Of a DNA stretch of 64,000 nt, positions 1-9,591 are shown piece by piece. Source of the DNA: Paenibacillus sp. OVF10 (GTDB lineage Bacteria; Bacillota; Bacilli; Paenibacillales; Paenibacillaceae). Location of the stretch: positions 2,046,001 through 2,110,000 of the forward strand of contig CP094668.1 in the NCBI GenBank assembly GCA_022836915.1. Reading direction: 5' to 3'. The notes under the pieces are model-generated. The model was given only the letters and a program-made list of their open reading frames with translations, had not been told where the DNA came from and searched no databases. Each line of letters starts with the position of its first letter. Position 1 is the stretch's first letter. A program made the translations under genes and the position numbers.

Positions 1-90
1 TAGGCCATTTGCCTGTTTAATTCTCTTCATTGTCTGAGGACCTTTCGCCCTCATCTTACATCATGCCGCCCATTCCACCCACACTGCCCA

Positions 91-867
91 TCAGACGCCG
101 CGTTTGTTGCCCCATACCAACGTATGAAGCTGTGGTAGCACACGAACGTTGTTCAGGTCATCGGAGGCACTGACTTGGTCGATCAGCCACTCATAACGAG
201 CAAGCAGTGAGGACGCCAGCTCTGGCGTATCGGCAGAAGTCACATCCGGGTTCCCGGTTTGTAAAAATAAATCCGTGCCCGGATACCGTGCATGCACACG
301 GCGGGCATAGTCCAAGTCTGTCTCATCAAAGATCACGATCTTCAGACTATAACTTCGTTCTACCGGGCCAGCGGCCAGGCGTCCGATTAGATCATCCAGC
401 ACGGCCCAATCGGTGTCCATGCCGGAGCTGGGTGGCTTGGGCGAGACGGTGACTTCGTCAATGTCCGCCAGCCAAGGCTGCCAGCGGGAGCCCTGCGTCT
501 CCACCGCGGTGCGGATGCCGTTCTCCCGCAGCAGGGCAACCAATCCGCCCAGCGAAGCAAGCAGGGCGGGATTACCGCCGGAGATGGTGACATGGGAGAA
601 ACGGGTGCCGCCAACGCGGCGCAATTCTTCCCATACATCCTCTGGCGTAATCATTCGAATTTGGTCCTTGCCACTGCCGTCCCAGGTAAAGGCCGAGTCG
701 CACCAGGAGCAGCGATAATCGCAGCCCGCGGTGCGAACAAACATCGTTTTTTGCCCGATGACCATGCCTTCGCCTTGAACCGTCGGACCAAAAATCTCCA
801 TCACAGGGATACGCGCCTCTTGGTTGCGTTCGCGCGACTGTCTCTGTTCTACAATACTACTCATCAA
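91..867 (-). CDS. queE: 7-carboxy-7-deazaguanine synthase QueE
   Basis: Radical SAM enzyme that converts 6-carboxytetrahydropterin to 7-carboxy-7-deazaguanine in queuosine precursor synthesis. The 258-residue product has the QGEG motif at residues 31-34 and a cluster Cys49-x3-Cys53-x2-Cys56, the spacing used for the 4Fe-4S cluster. A glycine-rich SAM-contact motif (TISGGNPAL) follows. Its start overlaps the end of queD by 11 bases, so queC, queD and queE are one minus-strand operon. Two adjacent Met codons make the exact start uncertain by one residue. The 90 bases to the window edge hold no gene I can support. Confidence 0.95.
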   Translation of the reverse strand: MMSSIVEQRQSRERNQEARIPVMEIFGPTVQGEGMVIGQKTMFVRTAGCDYRCSWCDSAFTWDGSGKDQIRMITPEDVWEELRRVGGTRFSHVTISGGNPALLASLGGLVALLRENGIRTAVETQGSRWQPWLADIDEVTVSPKPPSSGMDTDWAVLDDLIGRLAAGPVERSYSLKIVIFDETDLDYARRVHARYPGTDLFLQTGNPDVTSADTPELASSLLARYEWLIDQVSASDDLNNVRVLPQLHTLVWGNKRGV

Positions 868-1348
868 TCATCCACTCCCGTCTCGCTTCCGCGTAACTGG
901 TTGGTGTCTCGAAGAGTCGGACAAACTCCGTCCGCCCACCATCGGTCAGCCCGGCATAGGGTTCCGTCTGGAGCGCATGTTCCATCTGTTCGAACAGCCA
1001 AACGACCATATTTTCAGCCGTTGTATTCATTAAAGGAAGTGTCTCGTTGAGGTACTGATGATCCAGATATCCCTCAATCTGAGTTTTCCATATATCTTTG
1101 ATATGTCCAAAATCAACTGTCAGCCCGGTTTCACCCGGATAACCGCTGATGCCAAAAATAACTTTATACGTATGACCGTGCAGGTTCTTGCACTTGCCTT
1201 CATAACAATGCAGGTGATGTGCTGCGTCAAAGGTGAATTCTTTGCTTACAAGCACACGTTTGCGGTGATAGCGCAGCTGGGTGGGTAGAATATCTTCTCC
1301 GATGCGTTGCAGATGCTCTACAATACGGAATGTTCCCGGCTCTCTCAT
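857..1348 (-). CDS. queD: 6-carboxy-5,6,7,8-tetrahydropterin synthase QueD
   Basis: PTPS-fold enzyme that makes 6-carboxytetrahydropterin from dihydroneopterin triphosphate, the step before QueE. The 163-residue protein carries the zinc-binding His-rich segment around residues 44-47, the HGH motif at 57-59 and the usual catalytic Cys at 53 in CKNLHGH. The start ATG overlaps the queC stop by four bases (ATGA), which implies translational coupling. The N-terminal 30 residues extend beyond the core fold, as in many Bacillota QueD proteins. Confidence 0.95.
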   Translation of the reverse strand: MREPGTFRIVEHLQRIGEDILPTQLRYHRKRVLVSKEFTFDAAHHLHCYEGKCKNLHGHTYKVIFGISGYPGETGLTVDFGHIKDIWKTQIEGYLDHQYLNETLPLMNTTAENMVVWLFEQMEHALQTEPYAGLTDGGRTEFVRLFETPTSYAEARREWMIDE

Positions 1349-2027
1349 CGTACATCCACTCCCGCAGATTCAGCAGCAGCACGTTGCTGTACATAACGAT
1401 CCAGTCCGGCTTTGCGCAGTTTGCAGGCAGGGCATTCTCCGCATCCATCGCCGATCACGCCGTTATAACAGGTCAGGGTACGCTCGCGTACATAATCAAA
1501 AGCACCGAGATCATCGGCCATCTTCCACGTCTGGGCTTTGTCCAGCCACATGAGTGGGGTATGAATGACAAATGGGTAGTCCATCGACAGATTAAGTGTC
1601 ACATTCATCGATTTCACAAATGAATCCCGGCAATCCGGGTATCCGCTGAAATCCGTCTCACATACACCTGTAACCAGGTGACGTGCTCCTTTTGCTTGGC
1701 CATAATGGCCGCAAAACTGAGGAACAGCAGATTTCGTCCATCTACAAATGTACTCGGCAGTTCGCCTTCTTCATGCGTAATCTCCACATCCGTGCGAGTG
1801 AGCGCATTGGGGGCAAGCTGATTTAACAGGCTCATATCGAGTACCGTTTGCTGTACCCCCAGATCACGAGCGATCTCGGCTGCACATTCAATCTCCAACT
1901 TGTGGCGCTGACCGTAATCAAATGTAACAACCTCGACTTCGGCAAACTGTTGTTTTGCCCAGAACAGACACGTGGTACTATCCTGACCACCGCTGAATAC
2001 AACGACTGCTTTTTCTTCGTTCAACAT
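1345..2027 (-). CDS. queC: 7-cyano-7-deazaguanine synthase QueC (one frameshift)
   Basis: ATP-dependent ligase that converts 7-carboxy-7-deazaguanine to preQ0. The N-terminal part has the PP-loop SGGQDST at residues 12-18. The C-terminal part has the zinc-binding cysteines in CGECPAC. The reading frame breaks near 1690, in the A/G-rich stretch where AKQK should run into [13 protein letters not shown]. Restoring one base gives an intact 227-residue protein of normal length. The break is most likely a sequencing error because many conserved genes here show the same defect. It is first in the queC-queD-queE operon. Confidence 0.88.
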
Positions 2028-2241
2028 AAAAAAACCTCTCTATCTTCTTGAGATCAAACCATGCACGTAGGCATAGAGTGTCGGAAGAACAGAGAAGTTC
2101 ATGAACTGGCATCCATCAAAAAACACACTTTCTCGATAACCGCTTCAAAAAGCAGGTAAGAGTAAGTGTCCTTAGTTTTACGTACCTGATTGCATAGTGA
2201 CCGCAACGTGTACGCAAGACTTATACTGACCATCACATGGT

Positions 2242-2272
2242 CAAGTCTTATAGAGGAGTTCGCGAACCTCTC
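2242..2272 (-). promoter_or_regulatory. Candidate preQ1-type leader motif upstream of queC
   Basis: On the minus strand, about 215 bases before queC, the motif AGAGGTTC - short loop - CCTCTATAA closely resembles the P1 stem and start of the tail of class I preQ1 riboswitches, which commonly precede queC operons. The A-rich tail that should form the pseudoknot is poorly matched. Two further hairpins flank the motif (2273-2289 and about 2230-2245). It could be a diverged riboswitch or a plain hairpin. The rest of 2028-2400 shows no gene. Confidence 0.35.
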
Positions 2273-2406
2273 CCATGCCACAGGCATGGATTTTCTTCTT
2301 TAATTGTCTGAACCATTATAACATGAAACCGCGTGGTGACCACCCCACTGGAGCATAGTGGCAACTAGTCGGTCTGTTTCATCAACTAACAGCTTATTTG
2401 ATCAGT

Positions 2407-3110
2407 TTATTTGATCAATACATTGCCAAAAGGAATCACTTCTTTCAAAATTCGTTTGAACAGTCCCTCATCGTTAAGATCCTGTTCCAAGCGGTGATTC
2501 TCACGTCCAGCCTGAAAGAGTACAGATCCATGTCCTGTCATCTTCCAATGATAATTCATATGCTGACTGGCAAGGTTGTTACCATATACGGTGAGTTCCA
2601 GATGTGCATTTTCGGGATAGGCAATAATGCTGCCAGCATCCACATAAAGCGGCGCTGTTGGGTGAAGTTCCTGTTGGCAGACCTGGCCTTGAGTGAGCAA
2701 TCCGATTTTGCCTTTGCCGGAAAATTTCATTTTCACTGCATCACGGGTGATCAGCATGTTTTTGATTTTCTGAATTTTGGTATGCATGGTTACACCATCA
2801 GAGTAGAAGAACAGGTGGCGGAAGTCATAGAGCAGATCACTGTCCTCCGTGAGCTCCACTTCCTTCATCGTGAATCCGGGAGGCAGGGCAGCCACAAATT
2901 GGCAAGGTCCGGTGATTTCGGATTTAATCAGCTTTTTTTGCGATATATGCCCGTGATATTCATGAATTTATCATTGCGACTCCCACTTGGACCGCGGAAG
3001 GCCACAATTTGCTGCGGATGCAAAATATGAAGGCGGTCATCTTTAATGAGTGAAAATGTGACGACTTGTCCTGCTCCGCCTGCTTCAGCATTGTTCAGGT
3101 GTATGTTCAT
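2407..3110 (-). CDS. AIM24 family protein (one frameshift)
   Basis: Resembles the AIM24 family of beta-helical proteins whose bacterial role is not established. Seen here are the N-terminal segment with QQIVAFRGPSG, the central IYRKK..LIKSEITGP region and a long beta-rich C-terminal part with MLITRDAVKMKFSGKGKIGL. The frame is lost at a run of seven A's (minus strand) at 2932-2938. One extra A joins both parts into 234 residues with the family's expected continuity. The run A AAA AAA G could in principle be slippery, but an error is likelier. It is followed by an unrelated membrane protein on the same strand. Confidence 0.7.
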
Positions 3111-3128
3111 GCAGTTGCTCCTGTTCTT

Positions 3129-3584
3129 TTATACTCGGCCCGAACGGCGACGCATTCCCCAGCGCATCACACGAATCAGAACAAAGTAACCCAATATGAG
3201 AGAAACGACAGTGATGATCGTCGTCTGAATTCGTTTGGTGGTAGCTGCTTTGGCATTCTGGTCGTCCTGTAATTTACTTACCATTTCAGTGAGTTTCTGG
3301 TTCTGAGCCAGCAGTTGTTCGTTCTGGGTCTTAAATGCTTCGACATTGGCCTGGGCTTGTCCCAACTGAGCGGACGTTTGATTTAGTTGCTCCATCGTTT
3401 GCTTATAACTTTCCTGCAGAGCGTTCACTTCTCCGGGAAGTTCGGAGACTCGCTCCCATCCGCTGTATATATCCGTAAAAATATTGGCACTGGCTGCACT
3501 TACTGTTGAAGCGATCGAAACGGTAAATAGAATGCATGTGGTGAATAACACCCGAATGAAATAACCCTGAATGGATTTTGGCAT
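3129..3584 (-). CDS. Small membrane protein with signal peptide and coiled coil
   Basis: I do not recognise a named family. From the ATG at 3584 (AGAGGTG upstream) the product begins MPKSIQGYF and has a hydrophobic signal segment ending near SAASA. An extracytoplasmic region rich in Gln, Glu and Asn follows with heptad-like spacing (about residues 45-110), suggesting a coiled coil. A C-terminal membrane segment (TIITVVSLILGYFVLI) and a basic tail RRRSGRV close it. A GTG nine bases upstream is a poorer start. It sits 18 bases before the AIM24-like gene and could be co-transcribed with it. Confidence 0.6.
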   Translation of the reverse strand: MPKSIQGYFIRVLFTTCILFTVSIASTVSAASANIFTDIYSGWERVSELPGEVNALQESYKQTMEQLNQTSAQLGQAQANVEAFKTQNEQLLAQNQKLTEMVSKLQDDQNAKAATTKRIQTTIITVVSLILGYFVLIRVMRWGMRRRSGRV

Positions 3585-3914
3585 CGTTAACACCTCTTTC
3601 TTCGGTTAGATAGATCAATCGCCGAATTCGTCGTCTATTGTTGAAATACGGCTCTTACATTATACGTCAAAACCGGGACGATGGGTTCAAGATGATATCG
3701 TTTTATTACCCGAAATATTTAAAATTATTTAGGAACAGGGCTGTTTAGCTTACAAATCTGTGGGGTAATAGAACGATAGGCAAGCACACCGGACCGTTTT
3801 ACAGATCTTTTACTTCAGTTCCGGGTGCATGCTATTCATAAATGCGCAATTTAATGAACGATACCAATATATCCGATTGAATATAAGATCGTGAACATGA
3901 AGGAGTAGAAACAT

Positions 3915-4082
3915 ATGTACACAACAGATCAGAACACATCAACCAAAACAATCATGATCACTGTGAATGGAGAGCCAGTAGGGCGTAAGCTGGTCATTGA
4001 CAGTGTCACCTATGCACCGGTAAACGAAGCAGATGGTGTACAATATTTACACAAAATGGGAATCGATCATCCTACTGTTTAA
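3915..4082 (+). CDS. Small hypothetical protein (55 aa)
   Basis: Short ORF with a good Shine-Dalgarno (AAGGAGT, 3899-3905) and ATG at 3915. The product contains VNGEPVGRKLVIDSVTYAPV, which resembles the repeated unit of copper-amine-oxidase-like stalk domains (VNG...Y.P...). It has no signal peptide. The preceding stretch 3594-3914 holds no gene and is probably its promoter region plus that of the divergent membrane-protein gene. Confidence 0.5.
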   Translation: MYTTDQNTSTKTIMITVNGEPVGRKLVIDSVTYAPVNEADGVQYLHKMGIDHPTV

Positions 4083-4289
4083 TTTGGGACTTGTCATAGA
4101 TAAGTGATTGATAAGCTTGGCCTAGTGCCAGGCTTTTTCGTCGTTTATTGTCGTATTGAGACGGATTTAGGGATATAAAACTAATATATTGGAAAAATTT
4201 AATGAGAACATGTGTTCCGTGACAATATAGTGTCCATTCACCCTGATAACTTAGAAGATAATACATATAAATCGGGGGAGAGACTACCA

Positions 4290-4993
4290 GTGAACTCAGT
4301 CTTTGAAGTATCTTATTCGTGGAATAAAGAGGCCATACCGACAGGGGGAGCCGACCCCGTATATATGATGGTAGAGTGGCGTAACGGTGCCCCTGCCAAA
4401 AGACTTAGGAAAATAGCACCCAAAATTGTATCAAGAGATTTGGAACTTTTGCTCAAACCGGAATATGGAGTGCAGCTAAAAGGCATCTATGGATGTCGTT
4501 CCAAAGAAACGGATATTGGCTGGTTATTGAGGCTTGGGGATATGTACAAGGGAGAAAGTAAACAAATTTTGCTTGAATTCGTCATGGGACCCCGTGTATC
4601 AGGAAAAGCTGCCGTTTGTTCAGCCTATTGGAGCACAAGGAAGTTGAAGCAAAGTCAACGTGTATTGTTACGAAGAGAACAGTTGTATATTCAGTACACC
4701 AGTCATCTGGGTATGTTGCGCCAGCCGGAAGATCCCAAGGTGGAGAAGACGATCAAATTAAGTGAAACCGTGCCCCTGATCAAACAAGCCCTGCGCGCCT
4801 ACGAAAGAGGCCGGGTTCAGGAGGAAGTAATATGTTGCGTCGCCATGCTGATGCGTTGTTAATTGAAGCTGCACGGAAGCAAGATCTGGACTATTACGCG
4901 GAAGCCGAGATCGTTGAAAAGCTGCGTTATCACTACGGGATCACCTTTACAACAGGATATCATGATCGTGAAAAAAAGATATTAGGGGAATAG
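4290..4993 (+). CDS. VWA-protein-like gene lacking the VWA domain (one frameshift)
   Basis: From a GTG at 4290 with GGGGGAGAG before it, the protein starts FEVSYSWNKEAIPTGG...VYMMVEWR, which resembles the segment that precedes the VWA domain in bacterial VWA proteins. It then passes directly into what resembles their C-terminal half (LKGIYG, WLLRLGDMYKGESKQILLEF). The DxSxS metal site that should lie between is absent, so I infer an internal deletion. The frame breaks near 4825 in CAGGAGGAAGT. After repair the protein continues NMLRRHADALLIEAA and ends at 4993 (234 residues). Family assignment is from memory of the pattern and is moderate. Confidence 0.4.
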
Positions 4994-5144
4994 GGTTGAT
5001 TTCAGATGGTAACGGTATAGAGAGAGTCTACATATTTGAAGGTGAAGTTTAGGAGAAGGTCGAATGTATGTATCAATATCATATTAAACAATGGATGGAG
5101 TTGTATCAAATTTATTGAAACAACATCGTGGAGGGTCCGGCAAA

Positions 5145-6116
5145 ATGACAGACCGACTAATCCGATTAATGCGCATTATCACACTGGTGCAGGCCAAGCC
5201 GGGCATACTGGCACGTGAGCTCGCCCAGCGATGCGAGACGACGGAAAGGACGATATACCGCGACATGGAGGCCCTCAGTGCAATGCATATCCCGATCGCC
5301 AATATGGGACACGGACAAGGGTACATGTTTATCAGCCAATTTGCCATGTATCCGCTAAATTGGTCTGATGAAGAAGCCCAAGCTTTCATGCATCTTGCTG
5401 AAGTTATGGAGAATATTCGTCCTTTGCTGAAACCTGCTTTTGAGAGCGCTTATGAGAAAGTGGTTGCTTCGAGTCAGAAAAACAAAACAGAACGAGTGGA
5501 ATGGTCGGAGCAAATTAGTGGATTGTTCAAAGCGGGATTGCCCGCATGGCAAAATGAAAACAACGATTCGCAGAATCAATCCATGATTACCCTGCTTCAG
5601 GCTGGCATTTCACAGAACACCATTGAAGGGGAGTATCTGTCTCAAGGTAAAAAAGGGATCGTACGTATAGATCCTTACTGTCTTATCCCTCGTGAATACA
5701 GATTTGAGCTGTTAGGGTATTGTCACCTGTCGGAGAAACTTCGAATATTTCAGGTGAGCCGGCTGCAAAGGATACGGATATTGCCACGCACGTTTCGCAA
5801 AGAGGATTATCTGATGCAATCGCACTTCCGCATTCCTTGGGCATACGAGGGAAGTACGGAGTGGACTGCGTTCAAAATTCGATTTGCACCCCATGCTGTG
5901 GAGCGTGTGATGCAGGAGCAATTTTTTATGCGACCCATCCTAACCATTGAACCGGAAGGTAGCCTGTTATTTGAAGCCATATTAAGTGATGTTGACGAAT
6001 TTCTCGTATGGATATCTAAATATGGACCTGATGCGGAAATTCTCGAACCTGAGATCTGCCGCATCAAGATGAAAGAACGTCTAAACTATTGGCAACAAAT
6101 GTACAATAAAAGTTGA
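5145..6116 (+). CDS. WYL-domain transcriptional regulator (YafY type)
   Basis: DNA-binding regulator of the DeoR/HTH_11-WYL class. From the ATG at 5145 (GGAGGG nine bases upstream) the first 60 residues form a winged helix with the typical RELAQRCETTERTIYRDMEA recognition segment. The middle is helical linker. Residues about 180-320 form the WYL and C-terminal domains. The signature trio is altered: the strand reads RFELLGYCHL where WYL is usual. The ligand is unknown. An in-frame ATG 54 bases upstream lacks a ribosome site. It stands alone between divergent or convergent neighbours. Confidence 0.8.
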   Translation: MTDRLIRLMRIITLVQAKPGILARELAQRCETTERTIYRDMEALSAMHIPIANMGHGQGYMFISQFAMYPLNWSDEEAQAFMHLAEVMENIRPLLKPAFESAYEKVVASSQKNKTERVEWSEQISGLFKAGLPAWQNENNDSQNQSMITLLQAGISQNTIEGEYLSQGKKGIVRIDPYCLIPREYRFELLGYCHLSEKLRIFQVSRLQRIRILPRTFRKEDYLMQSHFRIPWAYEGSTEWTAFKIRFAPHAVERVMQEQFFMRPILTIEPEGSLLFEAILSDVDEFLVWISKYGPDAEILEPEICRIKMKERLNYWQQMYNKS

Positions 6117-6173
6117 GATTAGAATGCCATCCATCCTAAGCCAAGACACGATTAAGTACTGTGCTGTGGACGG

Positions 6174-6845
6174 TTACTCTTTGGTTTTGAAAAGGCTTGC
6201 CAGATTGCCAAATGGAGATTCTTTTTCTTCATCTTCTGTGGAGCTGGAATAGACAACCTTGGAAGTAATGCCCTCATCATCGGCTGCACAGTTGTTTTCC
6301 AGAGTGAAACGGTCAAATTGATGCATAAACACCTTGGCTGTATTGATGGCATCATCCAAAGCACGGTGCTGTGTACCATCAAATTCAATTCCGCAGATTT
6401 CAAGAGCCTGAGCGAGTCCGAGTTGACGGAACTTACCTTCTTTACGAACGGTGCGGGACCATTGTTGCTGGAGATCGTTATGATTGGTGATCCAGGCCAC
6501 ATCAAGTTGATGGGTGCGACAATGAGAGATCAGTTTGCTGCGGTCATCGGGTCCCCAGGAACACATGTAATAGGGGTCACTTCCCATCCAGGCAATGAAT
6601 TGGTTTAATGCTGCCGGAAAAAGAGGCGCTGCATCAATATCTTTCTGCGTGATACCTGTAAATTGAATTGTGTCAGTGGACAGAACAGACTTATTGGAAG
6701 GACGAACATACGTATGGAACGTATCCGTTACGACCAATCCATCCGCACTTTCCGTAACTTTGACGGCACCGATATCAATAATTTCAGAAGAATAGCGAGT
6801 ATTGCGGCTTACCGTGAATTCAAGATCATATATGATATATGGCAT
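6174..6845 (-). CDS. DnaQ-like 3'-5' exonuclease, KapD-like
   Basis: DEDDh exonuclease domain. Visible motifs are the first D-x-E (YDLEFT), a SWGPDD second motif and the closing HRALDDA with the general-base His. The overall build (223 residues, single exonuclease domain with a short acidic C-terminal tail) resembles KapD/ERI-1-type exonucleases; KapD of Bacillus inhibits sporulation initiation. Whether this protein has that role is inference. It is transcribed away from the FAD oxidoreductase and converges on the WYL gene. Confidence 0.75.
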   Translation of the reverse strand: MPYIIYDLEFTVSRNTRYSSEIIDIGAVKVTESADGLVVTDTFHTYVRPSNKSVLSTDTIQFTGITQKDIDAAPLFPAALNQFIAWMGSDPYYMCSWGPDDRSKLISHCRTHQLDVAWITNHNDLQQQWSRTVRKEGKFRQLGLAQALEICGIEFDGTQHRALDDAINTAKVFMHQFDRFTLENNCAADDEGITSKVVYSSSTEDEEKESPFGNLASLFKTKE

Positions 6846-7013
6846 AGGACAAGCTCCTTTATCGATTAATACCTGTGATAGATTTCTATTTCTCTATATT
6901 ACAGGGAACGTGCTGCCATGTCAGCCATCGCTAGAGAATTCATTGTAGTCAGGATGAACGGACAGTCTGAGTGTTTAATGATCTTTCTGATGCATTTCCG
7001 GTTTTGGTAAGTC

Positions 7014-7042
7014 TTTACTTCACAAAAAGTGGTCGTTATAAT
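7014..7042 (+). promoter_or_regulatory. Strong sigma-A-type promoter
   Basis: TTTACT (7014-7019), a 17-base spacer and a perfect TATAAT (7037-7042). Predicted start near 7049, about 230 bases before the FAD oxidoreductase start codon. Confidence 0.65.
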
Positions 7043-7043
7043 G

Positions 7044-7160
7044 AGGAAAGTTAGGGACTTTCCTATATTTTGTTTGTATCTATGGCAACATCAAAGTAGA
7101 ACTTTCCGTCTTATTATCAAAACTTCCTAACACCGTTTGAAGTGTTGGGGAGTTTTTATT
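7044..7160 (+). promoter_or_regulatory. Leader with competing stems and an intrinsic terminator before the FAD oxidoreductase gene
   Basis: Immediately after the promoter, AGGAAAGT...ACTTTCCT (7044-7064) can pair. A second copy of ACTTTCC lies about 40 bases on (7102-7109), allowing an alternative pairing. Then AACTTCCTAACAC (about 7121) pairs with GTGTTGGGGAGTT, followed by a T run (to 7158), forming a terminator upstream of the coding sequence. This layout suggests attenuation. I recognise no known riboswitch class. Confidence 0.4.
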
Positions 7161-7279
7161 ATTTATGGCATACTCATGTAGGAAAGGAGAAAAAGTTAGT
7201 CGGTTGTTGGTATAACATAGGAAAACTACTTCACGAGTTAGTATTATTGAATTTAAAGTACATATGGAGGTTTGTTTCT

Positions 7280-9226
7280 TTGATTAGTAGAAAATTGAAA
7301 ATAACAGCAATTACAGCTAGTGTGTTTATTGTTTTAATGAGCGCTGCATATGGTGCATTCTATATTTGGAACAAGAATTATAAATTTAATAATAATTATG
7401 TATGGCAGCCTTTGGAGGACGTGCAATCTACACTAAACCTGAAAGATTCCTATAACGTTATTGTAGCTGGAACGGATCCGGAAGGTATTACCGCTGCCTT
7501 ATCAGCTGCTCGTAATGGGATGCGTGTATTGCTGGTGGAAGCAAGAGATCGCAACATGTTGGGAGGATTGTTGACCGAGGGAGGCCTTAATACGCTGGAT
7601 CTAAATTATTCCCCTGAACAACCGCAGTTATTGAGTAGTTTACGGCAGCCTGACTTTTTGAACAAAGGCATTTTCCAGGAATGGTTTGACCAGATCGAGG
7701 GTAGTTCATTTGATACCAATACAGCGGCTAACATTTTCTATCGGATGGTTCGTTCTGAACCTAATATTGACCTGTTGATGAATGCTAAGGAATTAGTTCC
7801 ACTTACTGAACAATCTACGGGAGATCACACGACAATAACGGGTATGAGTATAACTAAAGAAGATGGAACAACTGTTCAGATCTCAACCCGCTCCATCATT
7901 GATGCGACGCAAGATGCGGATATTGCAGCCGCTGCAGGAGTTCCATATTCCATAGGCAGACAAGATATTGGAGATGGTAAATCCAAAATGGTCTCTACGC
8001 TTGTATTCAAGCTAAGCGGTGTTACTGATGAGGTATGGCAAAAGTTTAGGGAAAGAGAGGGAACCGGGGTTGATAAGATGAGTGCTTGGGGGTACGGTGA
8101 TGCTAGAAAATATGAATCCTCCAATCCACAATATATTAAGATTCGCAGTCTGAATATCGGAAGACAAAATGATGATACAATCTTGATTAATACGATGCAA
8201 ATCTTTGGGGTAGATCCGTTAGATCCGATATCTGTGAAAAAAGGTCTGGAAATCGGGCGTAAAGAAGCACCACTAATTGTTGATTTTCTGAAGAAAAATT
8301 ATGATGAATTTGCAGGGCTACAATATGCTGGAACAGCGAACGAACTTTATGTGAGGGAGTCACGTCATATCTATGGCGAGTACCGATTAACATTAGCTGA
8401 TGTCATGGAAAATCGTGATCATTGGGATGCCATCGGATACGGCTCATACGATATTGATATTCAGAGCACAAGTGTTGGGAATCCCGGCACAATTATGTTA
8501 AGTCCAATTCAATATGGTGTACCCTTTCGCTCGCTCGTACCACTAAAGGTTGATGGTTTGCTCGTCGTTGGACGTGCAGCAAGTTATGATACCATCCCAC
8601 ACGGTAGTGCAAGAGTTGTCCCACTGGGAATGGCAGAGGGAGAAGCAGCAGGGGCAGCGGTCAAGCTGGCATATATCCATAAGGAGTCCTTCCGCGAACT
8701 CTCAACTTCAGAAGAGCGAGCATCTGAACTACGTAAGATGCTGGAGAATCAGGGTATGGATCTGAAAGTACATCGTTTCGAGCAGCCTGATTACATGGAG
8801 CATAAGGATTACAAGGGATTATTGGCTGCAGCGAGTATGTATATGACTTCAGGCAATTATAATAACGATGGTTGGGAACTGGATAAAGGAATGAATCCAG
8901 AACGATTTTTAAGTAAATTGAAAAGAATGCAAGCGATGTTTCCAGAAGCCTACACAGGCAGTGCCGACCAAGCTCTAGCAAATATGGAGAATGCCGTAAC
9001 CCTACCTTTAACATTGGATCATGCTGCGTATATGTTATGTCTGGCAATGGGATCTTCAGAAACAGAAACTTCACTTGAACAGGCACTTGCTCAATTACAA
9101 ACACAAAACTTTATAAGTGATGACACGCTTGCTGGCATTGCTGACAAGAACAATCTTACCAATGGGGATGCGTTTATGCTCATTCGTGATGTAGTGGAGT
9201 ATTATTCTGGAGTTGTATTCGACTAA
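7280..9226 (+). CDS. Membrane-anchored FAD-dependent oxidoreductase
   Basis: FAD_oxidored-type flavoprotein of about 648 residues. I choose TTG at 7280 because GGAGG lies nine bases before it and the product then begins with a short basic stretch and one membrane segment (about residues 5-27). The Rossmann dinucleotide site is the variant VIVAGTDPEGITAAL near residue 60, where GxGxxG is replaced by GTDPEG as in this family. LLVEARDRNMLGG and the FAD-closing VPLKVDGLLVVGRAAS region are also visible. The catalytic part probably faces outward. Substrate unknown. Monocistronic behind a terminator-bearing leader. Confidence 0.75.
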   Translation: MISRKLKITAITASVFIVLMSAAYGAFYIWNKNYKFNNNYVWQPLEDVQSTLNLKDSYNVIVAGTDPEGITAALSAARNGMRVLLVEARDRNMLGGLLTEGGLNTLDLNYSPEQPQLLSSLRQPDFLNKGIFQEWFDQIEGSSFDTNTAANIFYRMVRSEPNIDLLMNAKELVPLTEQSTGDHTTITGMSITKEDGTTVQISTRSIIDATQDADIAAAAGVPYSIGRQDIGDGKSKMVSTLVFKLSGVTDEVWQKFREREGTGVDKMSAWGYGDARKYESSNPQYIKIRSLNIGRQNDDTILINTMQIFGVDPLDPISVKKGLEIGRKEAPLIVDFLKKNYDEFAGLQYAGTANELYVRESRHIYGEYRLTLADVMENRDHWDAIGYGSYDIDIQSTSVGNPGTIMLSPIQYGVPFRSLVPLKVDGLLVVGRAASYDTIPHGSARVVPLGMAEGEAAGAAVKLAYIHKESFRELSTSEERASELRKMLENQGMDLKVHRFEQPDYMEHKDYKGLLAAASMYMTSGNYNNDGWELDKGMNPERFLSKLKRMQAMFPEAYTGSADQALANMENAVTLPLTLDHAAYMLCLAMGSSETETSLEQALAQLQTQNFISDDTLAGIADKNNLTNGDAFMLIRDVVEYYSGVVFD

Positions 9227-9269
9227 TTGGTTGACAATTACTTGTAAATGAACTAATGTGGTCAAAAAT

Positions 9270-9545
9270 GATAACAGCGTTATAACGAGGACATGATTGT
9301 GCAAGCCAGCTTCAACAGAGAGGGAACAGTGTGGTGCAAGGTTCCTGTAGCTGCTTCATAAATTCCTACCTCGCGAGCTGCGGAAGAGAATGCCCATACA
9401 GGGTTGCAACCTCCGCCGGCAGGGCCCGTTATGCCCCGTAGGACTGCATGTTACAGATCGCATAGGTTGCGAACGGATTAATTTGCAGTTAAATAAGGGT
9501 GGTACCACGACACATTCGTCCCTTGACGGATGTGTCTTTTTGCTG
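9270..9545 (+). promoter_or_regulatory. T-box leader of proS
   Basis: Contains the conserved T-box sequence AGGGTGGTACCACG at 9496-9509, an AGAGAG-type stem I element near 9320, and a terminator (GACACATTCGTC / GACGGATGTGTC plus T's, 9509-9541) that competes with the antiterminator. A CCT triplet in ATTCCTACC near 9365 is a plausible proline specifier. Uncharged proline tRNA should allow read-through into proS. Confidence 0.93.
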
Positions 9546-9591
9546 TTTATGCGCCGTATTTGATAACAAAAAGGAAGATTAGGAGTGTGTT

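Noticed and set aside
57..91. Minus-strand MGSVGGMGGMM followed by a stop, like a GroEL C-terminal tail
   Set aside because: It lies out of frame over the end of queE, whose own C-terminus is normal, and no other GroEL sequence joins it. Chance Gly/Met codons are likelier.
2932..2938. Run of seven A's in the AIM24-like gene as a programmed frameshift site
   Set aside because: The same kind of one-base loss occurs in dozens of genes here, so a sequencing error explains it better.
4072..4266. Minus-strand small frame between two plus-strand genes
   Set aside because: No ribosome site and no protein-like composition. It overlaps the 5' flank of the VWA-like gene.
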